Of a stretch of 42,755 bases of DNA, positions 6,638-14,006 are shown piece by piece; the stretch's first letter is position 1; every line of letters begins with the position of its first letter. A program made the position numbers and the translations under genes. The notes beneath the pieces are model-generated. The model was not told the DNA's origin. It did not search any database and worked only from the letters and a program-made list of their open reading frames with translations. Source of the DNA: Deltaproteobacteria bacterium (GTDB lineage: Bacteria > Desulfobacterota > Desulfobulbia > Desulfobulbales > Desulfurivibrionaceae); assembly GCA_026388735.1 (NCBI GenBank), contig JAPLJG010000047.1:1-42755 (forward strand), in the 5' to 3' direction.

Positions 6638-6687
6638 AACGGGTAGAGAGTGAAACGGGTACGCCTCTACCCGTTATCCTACCCGTT
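6638..6687. repeat. Proximal integrase arm-type sites: four AACGGGTA octamers
   Basis: AACGGGTA occurs at 6638-6645 and 6654-6661; its complement TACCCGTT occurs at 6668-6675 and 6680-6687. The last two match the distal pair at 1451-1470, with the same 12-bp spacing. They fill the gap between the integrase start and the terminator beyond tRNA-Leu. Confidence 0.7.
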
Positions 6688-6732
6688 CCCGTACCCGGAT
6701 TCAAGCGGTTTTCATCGGACACCACCGGACGC

Positions 6733-6768
6733 AAAAAAGCCCGCTTTCCTTTTCAGGGGCGGGCTTTC
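6733..6768 (-). terminator. Terminator after tRNA-Leu
   Basis: AGCCCGC (6738-6744) pairs with GCGGGCT (6759-6765); on the minus strand six T follow. It would end the gap-rimI-pgk-tpiA-secG-tRNA-Leu transcript and shield the integrase from it. Confidence 0.75.
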
Positions 6769-6800
6769 TGGACTTCCCCGGACTGTGCCGGTTTTACTAC

Positions 6801-6885
6801 TGGTACCGAAGGCCGGACTCGAACCGGCATGGGTCGCCCCACAGACACCTCAAGCCTGCGTGTCTACCAATTCCACCACTCCGGC
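6801..6885 (-). tRNA. tRNA-Leu (anticodon GAG)
   Basis: 85 nt with encoded CCA. The acceptor stem GCCGGAG pairs with CTTCGGT. The anticodon stem CAGGC/GTCTG encloses the loop TTGAGGT. The long variable arm is typical of leucine tRNA, and the T-loop is TTCGAGT. It lies 34 bases after secG on the same strand and probably shares its transcript. It is the integration target of the element. Confidence 0.95.
6808..6817. other. Candidate proximal attachment core inside tRNA-Leu
   Basis: This is the partner of the 10-bp match at 1381-1390. It lies in the T-stem/acceptor part of the tRNA gene. The tRNA stays intact because the element supplies its 3' end. Confidence 0.4.
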
Positions 6886-6919
6886 AATCCTTATTTTCAA
6901 ATAAAATAACATAAAACGG

Positions 6920-7261
6920 CTACTTACCCTGCGCCGGAGCCTGGGGTACTGTCCCGTCCGCAGCAGGCAGCGGGATCGGTGCGCTCTGCGGCTCGGCAAT
7001 GGGGACGATCTCTTTCATGACCGAGCCATCCCCAACCCTGGTTGACATATAGGCCAGGGAGATGGAAGTCAGCATGAAAACAATGGCAGCCCAGGTTGTG
7101 ATCTTGTTCAACAGAGGCAGGGGGCCTTCCGTGCCGAACACGGTCTGGCTGGAGCCGCCGAAGGCCGCGCCCATACTGGCACCCTTGCCGTGCTGCAAGA
7201 GCACGATCACGATGAGAAACAGACAGACAACGATATGAACAATGGTCAGTAAGGTGGTCAT
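6920..7261 (-). CDS. secG: Protein translocase subunit SecG
   Basis: A 113-aa inner-membrane subunit of the SecYEG channel. ATG at 7261 gives the normal N-terminus MTTLLTIVHIVVCLFLIVIV, an N-out membrane segment, followed by the conserved loop HGKGASMGAAFGGSSQTVFG and a second membrane segment around ITTWAAIVFMLTSISLAYM. The C-terminal tail is Pro/Ala-rich. The gene starts 16 bases after tpiA, the order tpiA-secG being common in bacteria. The ribosome site (AAAAAAGA) is weak, suggesting dependence on coupling with tpiA. Confidence 0.95.
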   Translation of the reverse strand: MTTLLTIVHIVVCLFLIVIVLLQHGKGASMGAAFGGSSQTVFGTEGPLPLLNKITTWAAIVFMLTSISLAYMSTRVGDGSVMKEIVPIAEPQSAPIPLPAADGTVPQAPAQGK

Positions 7262-7277
7262 TCTTTTTTGGTTACCG

Positions 7278-8036
7278 TTATTGCCGAAAGTGGATGATGC
7301 GTTCGAAGGAATCTGCCTTGAGCGATGCCCCGCCAACCAAGGCCCCGTCTATATCAGGCTGCCGCAGCAGGGCATCCACGTTCCCTGAATTAACGCTGCC
7401 ACCATACAGTATTCTCATTTGCTGGGCAATACTTTTCTCGTACATGTCGAGGAGCAAATTCCGCACGAATTCATGGGCTTCCTGAGCCTGTTCCTCGCTG
7501 GCGGTTTTACCGGTGCCTATGGCCCAGACCGGCTCATAGGCAAGCACCAGATTGGCAGGCTCAGCCACGGCAATGCCGCTAAGCCCGGCCCGAACCTGGC
7601 GCTCAAGCACGGCCATGGTCTGCCCAGCCTCGCGCTCGGCCAGGGTTTCTCCAAAACAGAGAATCGGGGTTATGCCAAAACGCATGGCCCCGGCCACCCG
7701 CCGATTGATGAGCGCATCAGTCTCGCCAAAGATCTGCCTTCGCTCGGAATGGCCAATGATGGCCATGGTGCAACCCAGCTCCCGCAACATGCCAGGGGCA
7801 ATCTCTCCGGTAAACGCGCCCTGCTCTTCCCAGCAGACATTCTGGGCAGCCAGCCGGACCTGTGAGCCGCGCACAACCTCGGCCACCGTTGCCAAGGCGG
7901 TAAAAGGCGGAGCAATCATGACCTCCCGGTCAGTCAACCCCTTACAGGCGGAGACCACGGCACCGGCAAGAGTCCTGGCCTCGGCAAGCGAGGTATACAT
8001 CTTCCAGTTTCCGGCAATCAAGGGGATGCGCGGCAT
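7278..8036 (-). CDS. tpiA: Triosephosphate isomerase
   Basis: A 252-aa enzyme that interconverts dihydroxyacetone phosphate and glyceraldehyde 3-phosphate. ATG at 8036 follows AAGGAG. Catalytic parts are present: Asn/Lys in AGNWKMY (residues about 9-15), His in IGHSERR, Glu in AYEPVWAIGTG, and the phosphate-binding LYGGSVN and GALVGGASL loops. Length is normal. It lies third of the sugar-phosphate genes in the operon and is separated from pgk by 178 bases that hold the structured repeat at 8105-8213. Confidence 0.98.
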   Translation of the reverse strand: MPRIPLIAGNWKMYTSLAEARTLAGAVVSACKGLTDREVMIAPPFTALATVAEVVRGSQVRLAAQNVCWEEQGAFTGEIAPGMLRELGCTMAIIGHSERRQIFGETDALINRRVAGAMRFGITPILCFGETLAEREAGQTMAVLERQVRAGLSGIAVAEPANLVLAYEPVWAIGTGKTASEEQAQEAHEFVRNLLLDMYEKSIAQQMRILYGGSVNSGNVDALLRQPDIDGALVGGASLKADSFERIIHFRQ

Positions 8037-8104
8037 GGACGACTCCTTATTCCATAATTATCACGGGGCAAGAGCTGAGAAAGAAAACGCCTGCTCCCCG
8101 AGCT

Positions 8105-8213
8105 GTAAGCGCTTGCAGGGTGGTGCAGATGCGCGAAAGAGGCCTGTACGCCATACACCAAGTATGCGGACAGGCCGATGACAAAGCAGATGCGCCGCCC
8201 TGCAAGCGCTTAC
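8105..8213 (+). repeat. Structured intergenic repeat, copy 1 (109 nt)
   Basis: The 16-bp outer arms (GTAAGCGCTTGCAGGG and its complement) are perfectly paired and extend with G-T pairs to GCA. Inside lie GCAGATGC on both strands (GA facing GA between GCA/TGC pairs), an asymmetric loop ending AAGA before GGCC and GATGACAA after GGCC, and an inner GGCCTGT hairpin with loop ACCAA. Copy 2 at 17300-17407 has the same architecture. It starts one base after the pgk stop codon (minus strand). Confidence 0.85.
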
Positions 8214-8214
8214 C

Positions 8215-9399
8215 TTAGTTTTTTGCTTCCAGGGCCTCAACCCCAGGCAGCTTCTTACCCTCCATCAGCATGAGGAATGCGCCGCCGCCCGTGGAGATGT
8301 AAGAGATGTTACTCGACTCACCAGCCTTATGCACCGCCACATCGGTGTCGCCCCCGCCGACAATGGTCAGGGCGTGGGAGCGGGCCACATGCTGGACCAT
8401 GGCCATGGTGCCCCGGGAAAAGGCGTCCATCTCGAAGGCGCCCATGGGGCCGTTCCAGATGATGGTCTTGGCAGACTCCATGGCCTCGGAAAAGAGCACC
8501 GTGGTGGCCGGGCCGATGTCGAGCACCATCCAGTCGGCCGGCACCTCCTGCACCGTTACCCGCTTGGATTCGGCCCGGGCCTCGAACCTGTCCGCGACGA
8601 TGCAGTCCACCGGCAGGTAGAGCTTGACCCCAAGGCGTTTGGCCTTGTTGAGCAGCTCCCGCGCCGTATCGAGCAGTTCATCCTCGACCTTGGATTTCCC
8701 CATATCATGGCCGATGCTTTTGAGAAAGGTATTGGCCATGGCCCCACCGATGACCATCTTGTCCACCCGGTCCATGAGGTTGTCCAGAGCGCCGAGCTTG
8801 CTCGACACCTTGGCCCCACCCACGATGGCCACCAGGGGCCGCATGGGGTTGCTCACCGAGCGGTGGAAATAATCCATCTCTTTTTGCAGAAGAAATCCGG
8901 CGGCACACTGCTCGACGAATTGGGTCACTCCCACCACAGAGGCATGGGCCCGATGCGCCACGGCAAAGGCATCGTTGATATAAATGTCGCAGAGGCTGGC
9001 CAACTGACTGGCAAAGCCCTCGTCGTTCTGCTGCTCCTCCGCATGGAAGCGCAGATTTTCCAGCAGAACCACACTGCCGGGCTGCATGGCCTCGACAATG
9101 GCCTTGGTTTCCGGGCCGATGCAATCAGGAGCCAGAACAACCTCCTTGTTCAGCAAACGGGAAAGGCGTTTGGCCGCAGGGGCCAGGCTGAACTGCGGTT
9201 TGCGCTCTCCCTTGGGCCGTCCCAGGTGGGACATGATAATGACCTTGGCATTTTCATCCAGGGCATAGTTGAGGGTGGGCAATACCCCGCGAATCCGGAT
9301 ATCATCGGTGATGTTCAGTTGTTCATCCAGCGGTACGTTGAAATCAACGCGGATGAGCAGCTTCTTTCCCTTGATGTCAAGATCCCGGATATTCTTCAT
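8215..9399 (-). CDS. pgk: Phosphoglycerate kinase
   Basis: A 394-aa cytosolic enzyme that makes ATP from 1,3-bisphosphoglycerate. The start is ATG 9399 ([11 protein letters not shown]), preceded by GGGAGGG at 8 bases; an in-frame upstream start would run into the ribosome site. Conserved parts: RVDFNVPL (N-terminal substrate loop), [34 protein letters not shown], the nucleotide-binding [10 protein letters not shown] and [15 protein letters not shown]. Length is normal. It follows rimI by 24 bases in the gap operon. The structured repeat follows directly after the stop. Confidence 0.98.
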   Translation of the reverse strand: MKNIRDLDIKGKKLLIRVDFNVPLDEQLNITDDIRIRGVLPTLNYALDENAKVIIMSHLGRPKGERKPQFSLAPAAKRLSRLLNKEVVLAPDCIGPETKAIVEAMQPGSVVLLENLRFHAEEQQNDEGFASQLASLCDIYINDAFAVAHRAHASVVGVTQFVEQCAAGFLLQKEMDYFHRSVSNPMRPLVAIVGGAKVSSKLGALDNLMDRVDKMVIGGAMANTFLKSIGHDMGKSKVEDELLDTARELLNKAKRLGVKLYLPVDCIVADRFEARAESKRVTVQEVPADWMVLDIGPATTVLFSEAMESAKTIIWNGPMGAFEMDAFSRGTMAMVQHVARSHALTIVGGGDTDVAVHKAGESSNISYISTGGGAFLMLMEGKKLPGVEALEAKN

Positions 9400-9423
9400 G
9401 GAGCTTCCCTCCCTCAAACTTTG

Positions 9424-9918
9424 TTATGCGTCGACGAGAATTGTCTTTTCCATGAGTATCGCATCTTCGGGCGGCGAGGCGTAGTAATTTTTTCTCAGCC
9501 CCACCCGGCGAAAACCGAATCGCTCGTACAAGGCAAAGGCAGGAAGATTGGAAGCGCGCAGCTCCAGAAAACAACGGTCCACACCTTGTTCCGCCAGATA
9601 ACAAAGGGTGTACTCCACAAGCTGCGTCGCTACTCCCTGCTGCCGGTATTCTAAGGCCACCGCGATTTTCAGCAGCTCACCCTCTCCGACACAGCTTCGG
9701 CCACAGATAAAGCCGCACACCAGCCCAGAAGCACCGACTTCGGCAACAAACTGCCAGCCGCCTTCCTGCTCCAACTCGCTGGCCAGCTGTCCGGCTGTCC
9801 ATGGCGAAGGATTTTCAGACTCGATAGCTTGCACCGCTTCAAGATCAGCGGCGGCGGTCATTGCCCTAACGGAAAAGGCGGGAGGCTCGCATTCTTCCTT
9901 GGGCCTTTCGCCTTTCAC
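9424..9918 (-). CDS. rimI: GNAT N-acetyltransferase, RimI-like
   Basis: A 164-aa predicted protein N-terminal alanine acetyltransferase (modification of ribosomal protein S18 in RimI). GTG 9918 is the outermost start; the ATG at MTAAADLEAV is a shorter option. The acetyl-CoA motif A is EYRQQGVATQLV, and the C-terminal motif is ASNLPAFALYERFGFRRVG, close to the RimI signature. The ending Lys-Asn-Tyr-Tyr also fits RimI. It lies between gap (16 bases) and pgk (24 bases), unusual company for rimI, which is often near tsaB or leu genes. A general GNAT role cannot be excluded. Confidence 0.85.
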   Translation of the reverse strand: MKGERPKEECEPPAFSVRAMTAAADLEAVQAIESENPSPWTAGQLASELEQEGGWQFVAEVGASGLVCGFICGRSCVGEGELLKIAVALEYRQQGVATQLVEYTLCYLAEQGVDRCFLELRASNLPAFALYERFGFRRVGLRKNYYASPPEDAILMEKTILVDA

Positions 9919-9934
9919 CTTGAGCCTGCCTTGA

Positions 9935-11143
9935 CTAGATCATCTGCTCGGCAATGGTAACGGTCCGATCGCCCAGCATATTGGCATAGCTACCCAATTC
10001 GTTGTCGTACCAGCCATACACCACCACCTGGGTTACCGGCACTTCCAGTTTGGCCGGCCCGCCGTTGCAACCGAGCTTGGCCAGATTCACCTTGTGGCTA
10101 CCTGTGCGGGTGTTGGTCTCCGAGCCCTCGATAACCGCGGCGGCAAAAGGCATGCCGATGATATCCGTGGAAACGTGCTGCTCGTCGCTGTACTCCAGAT
10201 AACGGTTGTTCTTGCCGTAATCACGGTAGACGGAATTCACCAGCTTACGCTTGATGGGGTTTTCCATGCTCTCATCCTGGAGGTTGAGCACCAGAATAAT
10301 CAGAGAGCCGGTATTGGTCGGGATCCGCACCGACTCGGCAATGAAGCCGATGCTTTTCATCTCTGGGATAACCAGGGGCAGGGCCTTTGCCGCGCCGGTG
10401 GTGGTCAGGATGATATTATTGAAGATGCTGCGACTTTTCCGAAGATCAGTGGCTCCGGAATTGGGCAACCGGTCAAGGACCTGCTGACTGCCGGTGGCGG
10501 CATGGACCGTAACCATGGAGGCACTCAAAAAGTTCTCCGCGCCAAAATGATCCAACAGGGGCTTGATCATAAAGGATAGGCAGGTGGTGGTGCAAGAGGC
10601 TGCGGAAATCAGGGTGTGCTGGGACGGGTTGAAATCGCCGTCGTTGATGCCCATCACCGTGGTTACGGCATCGGCTGGCATATCCAAGCCCTTGTTCTTG
10701 ATCTTAAAAGGAGCGGAGAGGAGCACCTTTTCGGCCCCGGCCTGCACATGGCCCCGCAACGCGCCCTTGGGGCTGTCGGCGTCTGCGGTCGGGTCGGTAA
10801 AGGCGCCGGTGGTGTCAACGACCAGGCGCACTCCGTTTTCCTTCCACTGGATTCCGGCCGGGTTCCGGGCCTCGCGCAGGATCTTGACCGGCACGCCGTT
10901 GATGGTCATGGTGCCGTCCGCGTCATCGAGATTTTCAATAACTTGGCTTCCCTTGCAGCCATGGAGATACATGCCGAGCCGCCCGTAGGAGCTGTCCCGG
11001 TCGATGGAGCTTGCGATATCCTGAAGCCCGGTGCCCACCTGCCGCCCCACGTTGACCACAATCTCGGAAAAATGCTTGCGGGAAACATGGTGCCAGAGTG
11101 AAAGCTTACCGATCCGACCCAGGCCGTTAATGCCTAATTTCAT
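9935..11143 (-). CDS. gap: Glyceraldehyde-3-phosphate dehydrogenase, long divergent form
   Basis: A 402-aa dehydrogenase catalysing oxidative phosphorylation of glyceraldehyde 3-phosphate. ATG 11143 has AAGGAG 9 bases upstream and gives MKLGINGLGRIGKLSLW, the Rossmann start. The active-site Cys is in SAASCTTTCL, where the usual Asn after the Thr pair is Thr. The catalytic His region is TVHAATGSQQVLD. The substrate-binding GAAKALPLVIPEM and the ending WYDNELGSYANMLGD are present. It is about 65 residues longer than standard GapA, with extra sequence in the nucleotide domain (residues 30-80). It is first gene of the operon under the promoter at 11208-11236. Cofactor preference cannot be read off. 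Confidence 0.93.
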   Translation of the reverse strand: MKLGINGLGRIGKLSLWHHVSRKHFSEIVVNVGRQVGTGLQDIASSIDRDSSYGRLGMYLHGCKGSQVIENLDDADGTMTINGVPVKILREARNPAGIQWKENGVRLVVDTTGAFTDPTADADSPKGALRGHVQAGAEKVLLSAPFKIKNKGLDMPADAVTTVMGINDGDFNPSQHTLISAASCTTTCLSFMIKPLLDHFGAENFLSASMVTVHAATGSQQVLDRLPNSGATDLRKSRSIFNNIILTTTGAAKALPLVIPEMKSIGFIAESVRIPTNTGSLIILVLNLQDESMENPIKRKLVNSVYRDYGKNNRYLEYSDEQHVSTDIIGMPFAAAVIEGSETNTRTGSHKVNLAKLGCNGGPAKLEVPVTQVVVYGWYDNELGSYANMLGDRTVTIAEQMI

Positions 11144-11207
11144 GGGGATACATCTCCTTCTACGCTTTGATTGAACAGGCACGTCTTGCCTGCGATACAA
11201 TCGGATG

Positions 11208-11236
11208 ATTATACGAAAGGGGCCTGCTTCCGGCAA
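11208..11236 (-). promoter_or_regulatory. Sigma-70 promoter of the gap operon
   Basis: TTGCCG (11236-11231), a 17-base spacer and TATAAT (11213-11208) lie about 65 bases upstream of the gap start, after the rmuC stop. Confidence 0.75.
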
Positions 11237-11289
11237 GGAAAACTTTGCGACTATAGCCCGGAAGCCGTTGACCGCATAAGTAAAACAAC

Positions 11290-12632
11290 CTACTCGCTCT
11301 CCGCCACCAAGGGCGGGCGGGCAACCTTGTGCAGGGGCTCCATGGGCGCTATATCCTTGGCCAAGGCCGGGTCCATGTCCTGCAACTTCCGGGCGGTGAC
11401 CAGCACCCGCCCCTCAAAGGAACCCACTGCCCGGTTGTACGATTCCACCGCTCGATCCAGGCCCTTGCGCATATCGTGAAAATGATCGCCCAACACCCCC
11501 AGCCGTTCATAGAGGGTGCGCCCCAGCTCGCCGATGACCTGGGCGTGCTCGGCGATCTTTTCCTGCCGCCAACCGTAGGAAACCGCCCGCAACAGGGCGA
11601 TCAGGGTGGTGGGCGTGGCCAGGATAACCTTTTGTGCCACCCCGTATTCGATCAATTGCGGATCCTGCTCCAGGGCCGCGCTGAAAAAATTCTCCCCGGG
11701 CAGGAAAAGCACGACAAATTCCGGCGAGGGGCCGAACTGCTCCCAATACGACTTGCTGGCCAGCTGACCCAGATGGGTGCGCACCTGCCGGGCGTGCTCC
11801 TTGAGCCGCTCCTGGCGGGTCTGGTCATCCTCCGCCTCCATGGCCTCAAGATAGGCGGACAGCGCGGTCTTGGAATCAACCACGATATTTCGTCCGTTGG
11901 GCAAGCGGACAATCAGATCCGGTCGCAACTTGCCAGTCTCGGTGTCCACCGATCCCTGCTCGACAAAATCGCAATACTCCACCATCCCGGCCATCTCCAC
12001 CACCCGTCGCAGCTGCATCTCGCCCCACCGGCCACGCACCGAGGGTTTCCGCAGGGCGTTGACCAGATTAGCCGTTTCTCCGTGGAGCCGAACCTGACTG
12101 GTGGCCAGGGATTTGACCTGCTCGGTCAGACCGGCATACGCTTCGACCCGCTCTTTTTCCACCTGGCGGATCTGGTCATCGACCTTTTTTAAGGATTCAT
12201 GCATGGGCAAGAGCAGCTCCTGGATGGAGCGTTTCCTGGTCTCCATATCGGCCATACCCCTTTCCTGAAACTTCGCCAGGGTCTGCTGGGCAAGCTCCAA
12301 AAAACGCTGGCTGTTGCTTTGAAAGATATCGGCGGAAATGGCCTTGAAGGCGTTGGCCAATTCCAGCCTGGCTTCCTGCAAAAGCTCCTGTTTCTCCTGG
12401 CCCTGGCCTGCAAGAGCCCGTTTTCCCGGCGCAGCCCGGCGCACTCATCCTCCCCTGTAGCCAATCGCCGCTCTAAATCAACCAGCTGACCCTCACGTAG
12501 CTGCACCCGCTCATCGGCCAGGGCGCGTTGCCCCACCAAACGGCTCCGCATAAGCAGCCAAACCATGATGCCGCCGCAGCACAACCCAGCCAACCCGACC
12601 CCTGCCAGAAAAAAAACAAACGATACATCCAT
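11290..12632 (-). pseudogene. rmuC: DNA recombination protein RmuC, interrupted by a single frameshift
   Basis: RmuC is a membrane-anchored coiled-coil protein with a nuclease-like domain that limits recombination at inverted repeats. ATG 12632 with GAGGGG upstream starts a frame with an N-terminal membrane segment (VFFLAGVGLAGLCCGGIMVW) and coiled coil up to [12 protein letters not shown]. The rest of the family ([18 protein letters not shown] onward, including [14 protein letters not shown] and the C-terminal helices) is in another frame, open from about 12444. The total of 1343 nt needs one extra base to give 448 codons, normal for RmuC, so one base appears lost between about 12444 and 12400. 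No classical slippery heptamer is seen. It may be a sequencing deletion or a real mutation. Confidence 0.88.
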
Positions 12633-12941
12633 GCATATCCCCTCAAAAGCATCCAGAGTTTAACCCACCCGATATTTTCTGAAATTTATCTTTTACAACA
12701 ACAATAACAACGTTCAACTCTCAATGCACAGAACGTCTGCTCGATCATTTTATGAAGATTGACTTTCCCGGGGAAACCATTATTTTTACAAAAATAAATG
12801 ACCGCCACGACAGCCTTTGCGTTTCAAACGAAAGATCAAGCCGCATCGTCCTGCCCACCACTGTAACACAGACACCAAAAGGGCTCACCTGCTGAGTCCT
12901 TTTCTTTTTTATTGTTAAGCTATTTCCCAAGGAGAAGACCC
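12633..12941. other. Divergent intergenic region between rmuC and the sulfite reductase gene
   Basis: No gene is supported here; the 61-codon minus frame at 12745-12930 has no ribosome site. A plus-strand promoter is likely at 12759-12786. Confidence 0.5.
12759..12786 (+). promoter_or_regulatory. Possible promoter of the sulfite reductase gene
   Basis: TTGACT (12759-12764), 16 bases, TATTTT (12781-12786). It would leave a leader of about 150 bases before ATG 12942. A small inverted motif (TTTCCCGGGGAAA) lies in the spacer. Confidence 0.4.
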
Positions 12942-13604
12942 ATGTTGAACGACGGCGAAAAAGGGGCGGTACTGCAACGCGACAAAGAAACCTATGCCAT
13001 TGTCCCCCATCTCCCGCTCGGCCTCATCACCCCGGCGCAGCTGCGGAAAATTGCCGATGTGGCGGAAAAATACAAAACAGCCGCCCTCAAGATCACCAGC
13101 GCGGCGCGCATCGCCATGGTAGGCTTTAAAGAGGAAGACATCGACCAGGCTTGGCAGGATCTGGGCATGAATCCCGGGGCAGCCATCGGCCTTTGTGTCC
13201 GCAGCATCAAGGCCTGCCAAGGCAACACCCTGTGCCGCCTTGGTCAGCAGGACGCCTTGACCATGGGCACGGAGCTGGACACCCGCTACCATGGCCTCGA
13301 GTTACCCGGCAAGATGAAGATGGGGGTCTCCGGCTGCCCCAACCAATGCGCCGAAACCTCGGTAAAAGATCTGGGCCTGGTGGGCAAAGCCAAGGGCTGG
13401 ACCATCCTGGTCGGGGGCAACGCCGCCTCGAAGGCAAGAATCGGCGTAACCCTCTGCGAAAATCTTTCCAGCGAAGAAGCCCTAGCCACCTGCGCACAGG
13501 TCATCAGCTATTTCAAGGAACACGCCAAGAAGGGCGAGCGCATGGGCCGGTTCATTGACCGGGTCGGCTTCGAGACCTTCAAGGCCGCAGTACTTGCCGG
13601 ATAA
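12942..13604 (+). CDS. Small assimilatory-type sulfite reductase (siroheme, [4Fe-4S])
   Basis: A 220-aa single-domain member of the nitrite/sulfite reductase family. ATG 12942 follows AAGGAG. The N-terminal part (AIVPHLPLGLITPAQLRKIA) is the ferredoxin-like half, followed by ITSAARIAMVGF. The four siroheme-[4Fe-4S] ligands are present as CQGNTLC (CX5C) and CPNQC (CX3C in GVSGCPNQCAE). The length and motif match the low-molecular-mass assimilatory-type enzyme of Desulfovibrio vulgaris rather than the DsrAB dissimilatory complex. It stands alone, so its electron donor is not shown. A 10-bp hairpin follows the stop. Confidence 0.88.
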   Translation: MLNDGEKGAVLQRDKETYAIVPHLPLGLITPAQLRKIADVAEKYKTAALKITSAARIAMVGFKEEDIDQAWQDLGMNPGAAIGLCVRSIKACQGNTLCRLGQQDALTMGTELDTRYHGLELPGKMKMGVSGCPNQCAETSVKDLGLVGKAKGWTILVGGNAASKARIGVTLCENLSSEEALATCAQVISYFKEHAKKGERMGRFIDRVGFETFKAAVLAG

Positions 13605-13614
13605 TTTCTATTTG

Positions 13615-13651
13615 CCGATACGCCGTGGGCTCACCTGCCCTGGCGTATCGG
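13615..13651 (+). terminator. Strong hairpin after the sulfite reductase gene
   Basis: CCGATACGCC pairs perfectly with GGCGTATCGG around a 17-base loop. The T-run is not adjacent (CTCTTTT follows 12 bases later), so termination is possible but not certain. Confidence 0.5.
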
Positions 13652-13706
13652 GGCCGCGCCTCTTTTGTTCCCCTCCAGAGCAGCCTCGCGCAAGCCACAA
13701 ATAGTA

Positions 13707-13734
13707 TTGACAATCCTGAAGTATCGGCTATTTT
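13707..13734 (+). promoter_or_regulatory. Promoter of tRNA(CAU)
   Basis: TTGACA (13707-13712), 16 bases, TATTTT (13729-13734), with the tRNA starting 28 bases later. Confidence 0.65.
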
Positions 13735-13761
13735 ATGGGATTCGTTCTTCGTTAGAGATAT

Positions 13762-13838
13762 GGGCCTATAGCTCAACTGGCTAGAGCCACCGGCTCATAA
13801 CCGGTCGGTCCCTGGTTCGAATCCAGGTAGGCCCACCA
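13762..13838 (+). tRNA. tRNA with CAU anticodon (probably tRNA-Ile2, possibly elongator Met)
   Basis: 77 nt with encoded CCA. The acceptor GGGCCTA/TAGGCCC, the D-arm GCTC...GAGC, the anticodon stem CCGG/CCGG around loop CTCATAA and the T-loop TTCGAAT are all intact. It lacks the initiator features. The GGGCCT acceptor resembles isoleucine tRNAs, which favours the lysidine-modified Ile2 type, but elongator Met is not excluded. Confidence 0.93.
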
Positions 13839-13943
13839 CACCAAGCCAGAACCGACAGAGCAGGTAATGCATTGCACGCGCAACACAAATCAATTCATTC
13901 AGGGACATGTTTTGGGAAAACCAGGGCAGGGTTCCGGATACAA

Positions 13944-13976
13944 GGTGCGACCACACACGGTTAGCGCCTTTTTTTT
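13944..13976 (+). terminator. Terminator after tRNA(CAU)
   Basis: GGTGC pairs with GCGCC (one G-T) with an inner ACC/GGT, followed by eight T. Confidence 0.65.
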
Positions 13977-14006
13977 ATTTTAGGCTGCCACGGACACTAA
14001 CAAAGG

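Larger units (their letters stand above)
1381..6817. mobile_element. P4-satellite-like integrated element in tRNA-Leu(GAG), about 5.4 kb
   Basis: The element lies between the 3' end of tRNA-Leu and the chemoreceptor. It carries a P4-type integrase next to the tRNA, AACGGGTA arm-type sites near both ends, an AlpA-like regulator, an Ash-like ORF over a terminator hairpin, small winged-helix proteins and a lipoprotein cargo. No capsid, terminase, primase or relaxase gene is visible, so it is either a minimal satellite or a decayed remnant. The borders rest on a 10-bp match between 1381-1390 and the tRNA T-arm (6808-6817), so they are approximate. Confidence 0.75.

Noticed and set aside
8105-8213. 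Integron attC site for the structured repeats
   Set aside because: attC needs RYYYAAC and GTTRRRY ends and has a variable middle. Here the ends differ between copies and the middle is conserved, and there is no integrase of that class.
8329-9654. Long plus-strand open frame (441 codons)
   Set aside because: It lies opposite pgk and rimI, is rich in His/Gly and has no domain. It is a shadow of GC-rich coding DNA.
12400-12444. Programmed -1 frameshift in rmuC
   Set aside because: No slippery heptamer in the right phase (the local codons are CGG GAA AAC) and no clear stimulating structure. A sequencing deletion or mutation is simpler.
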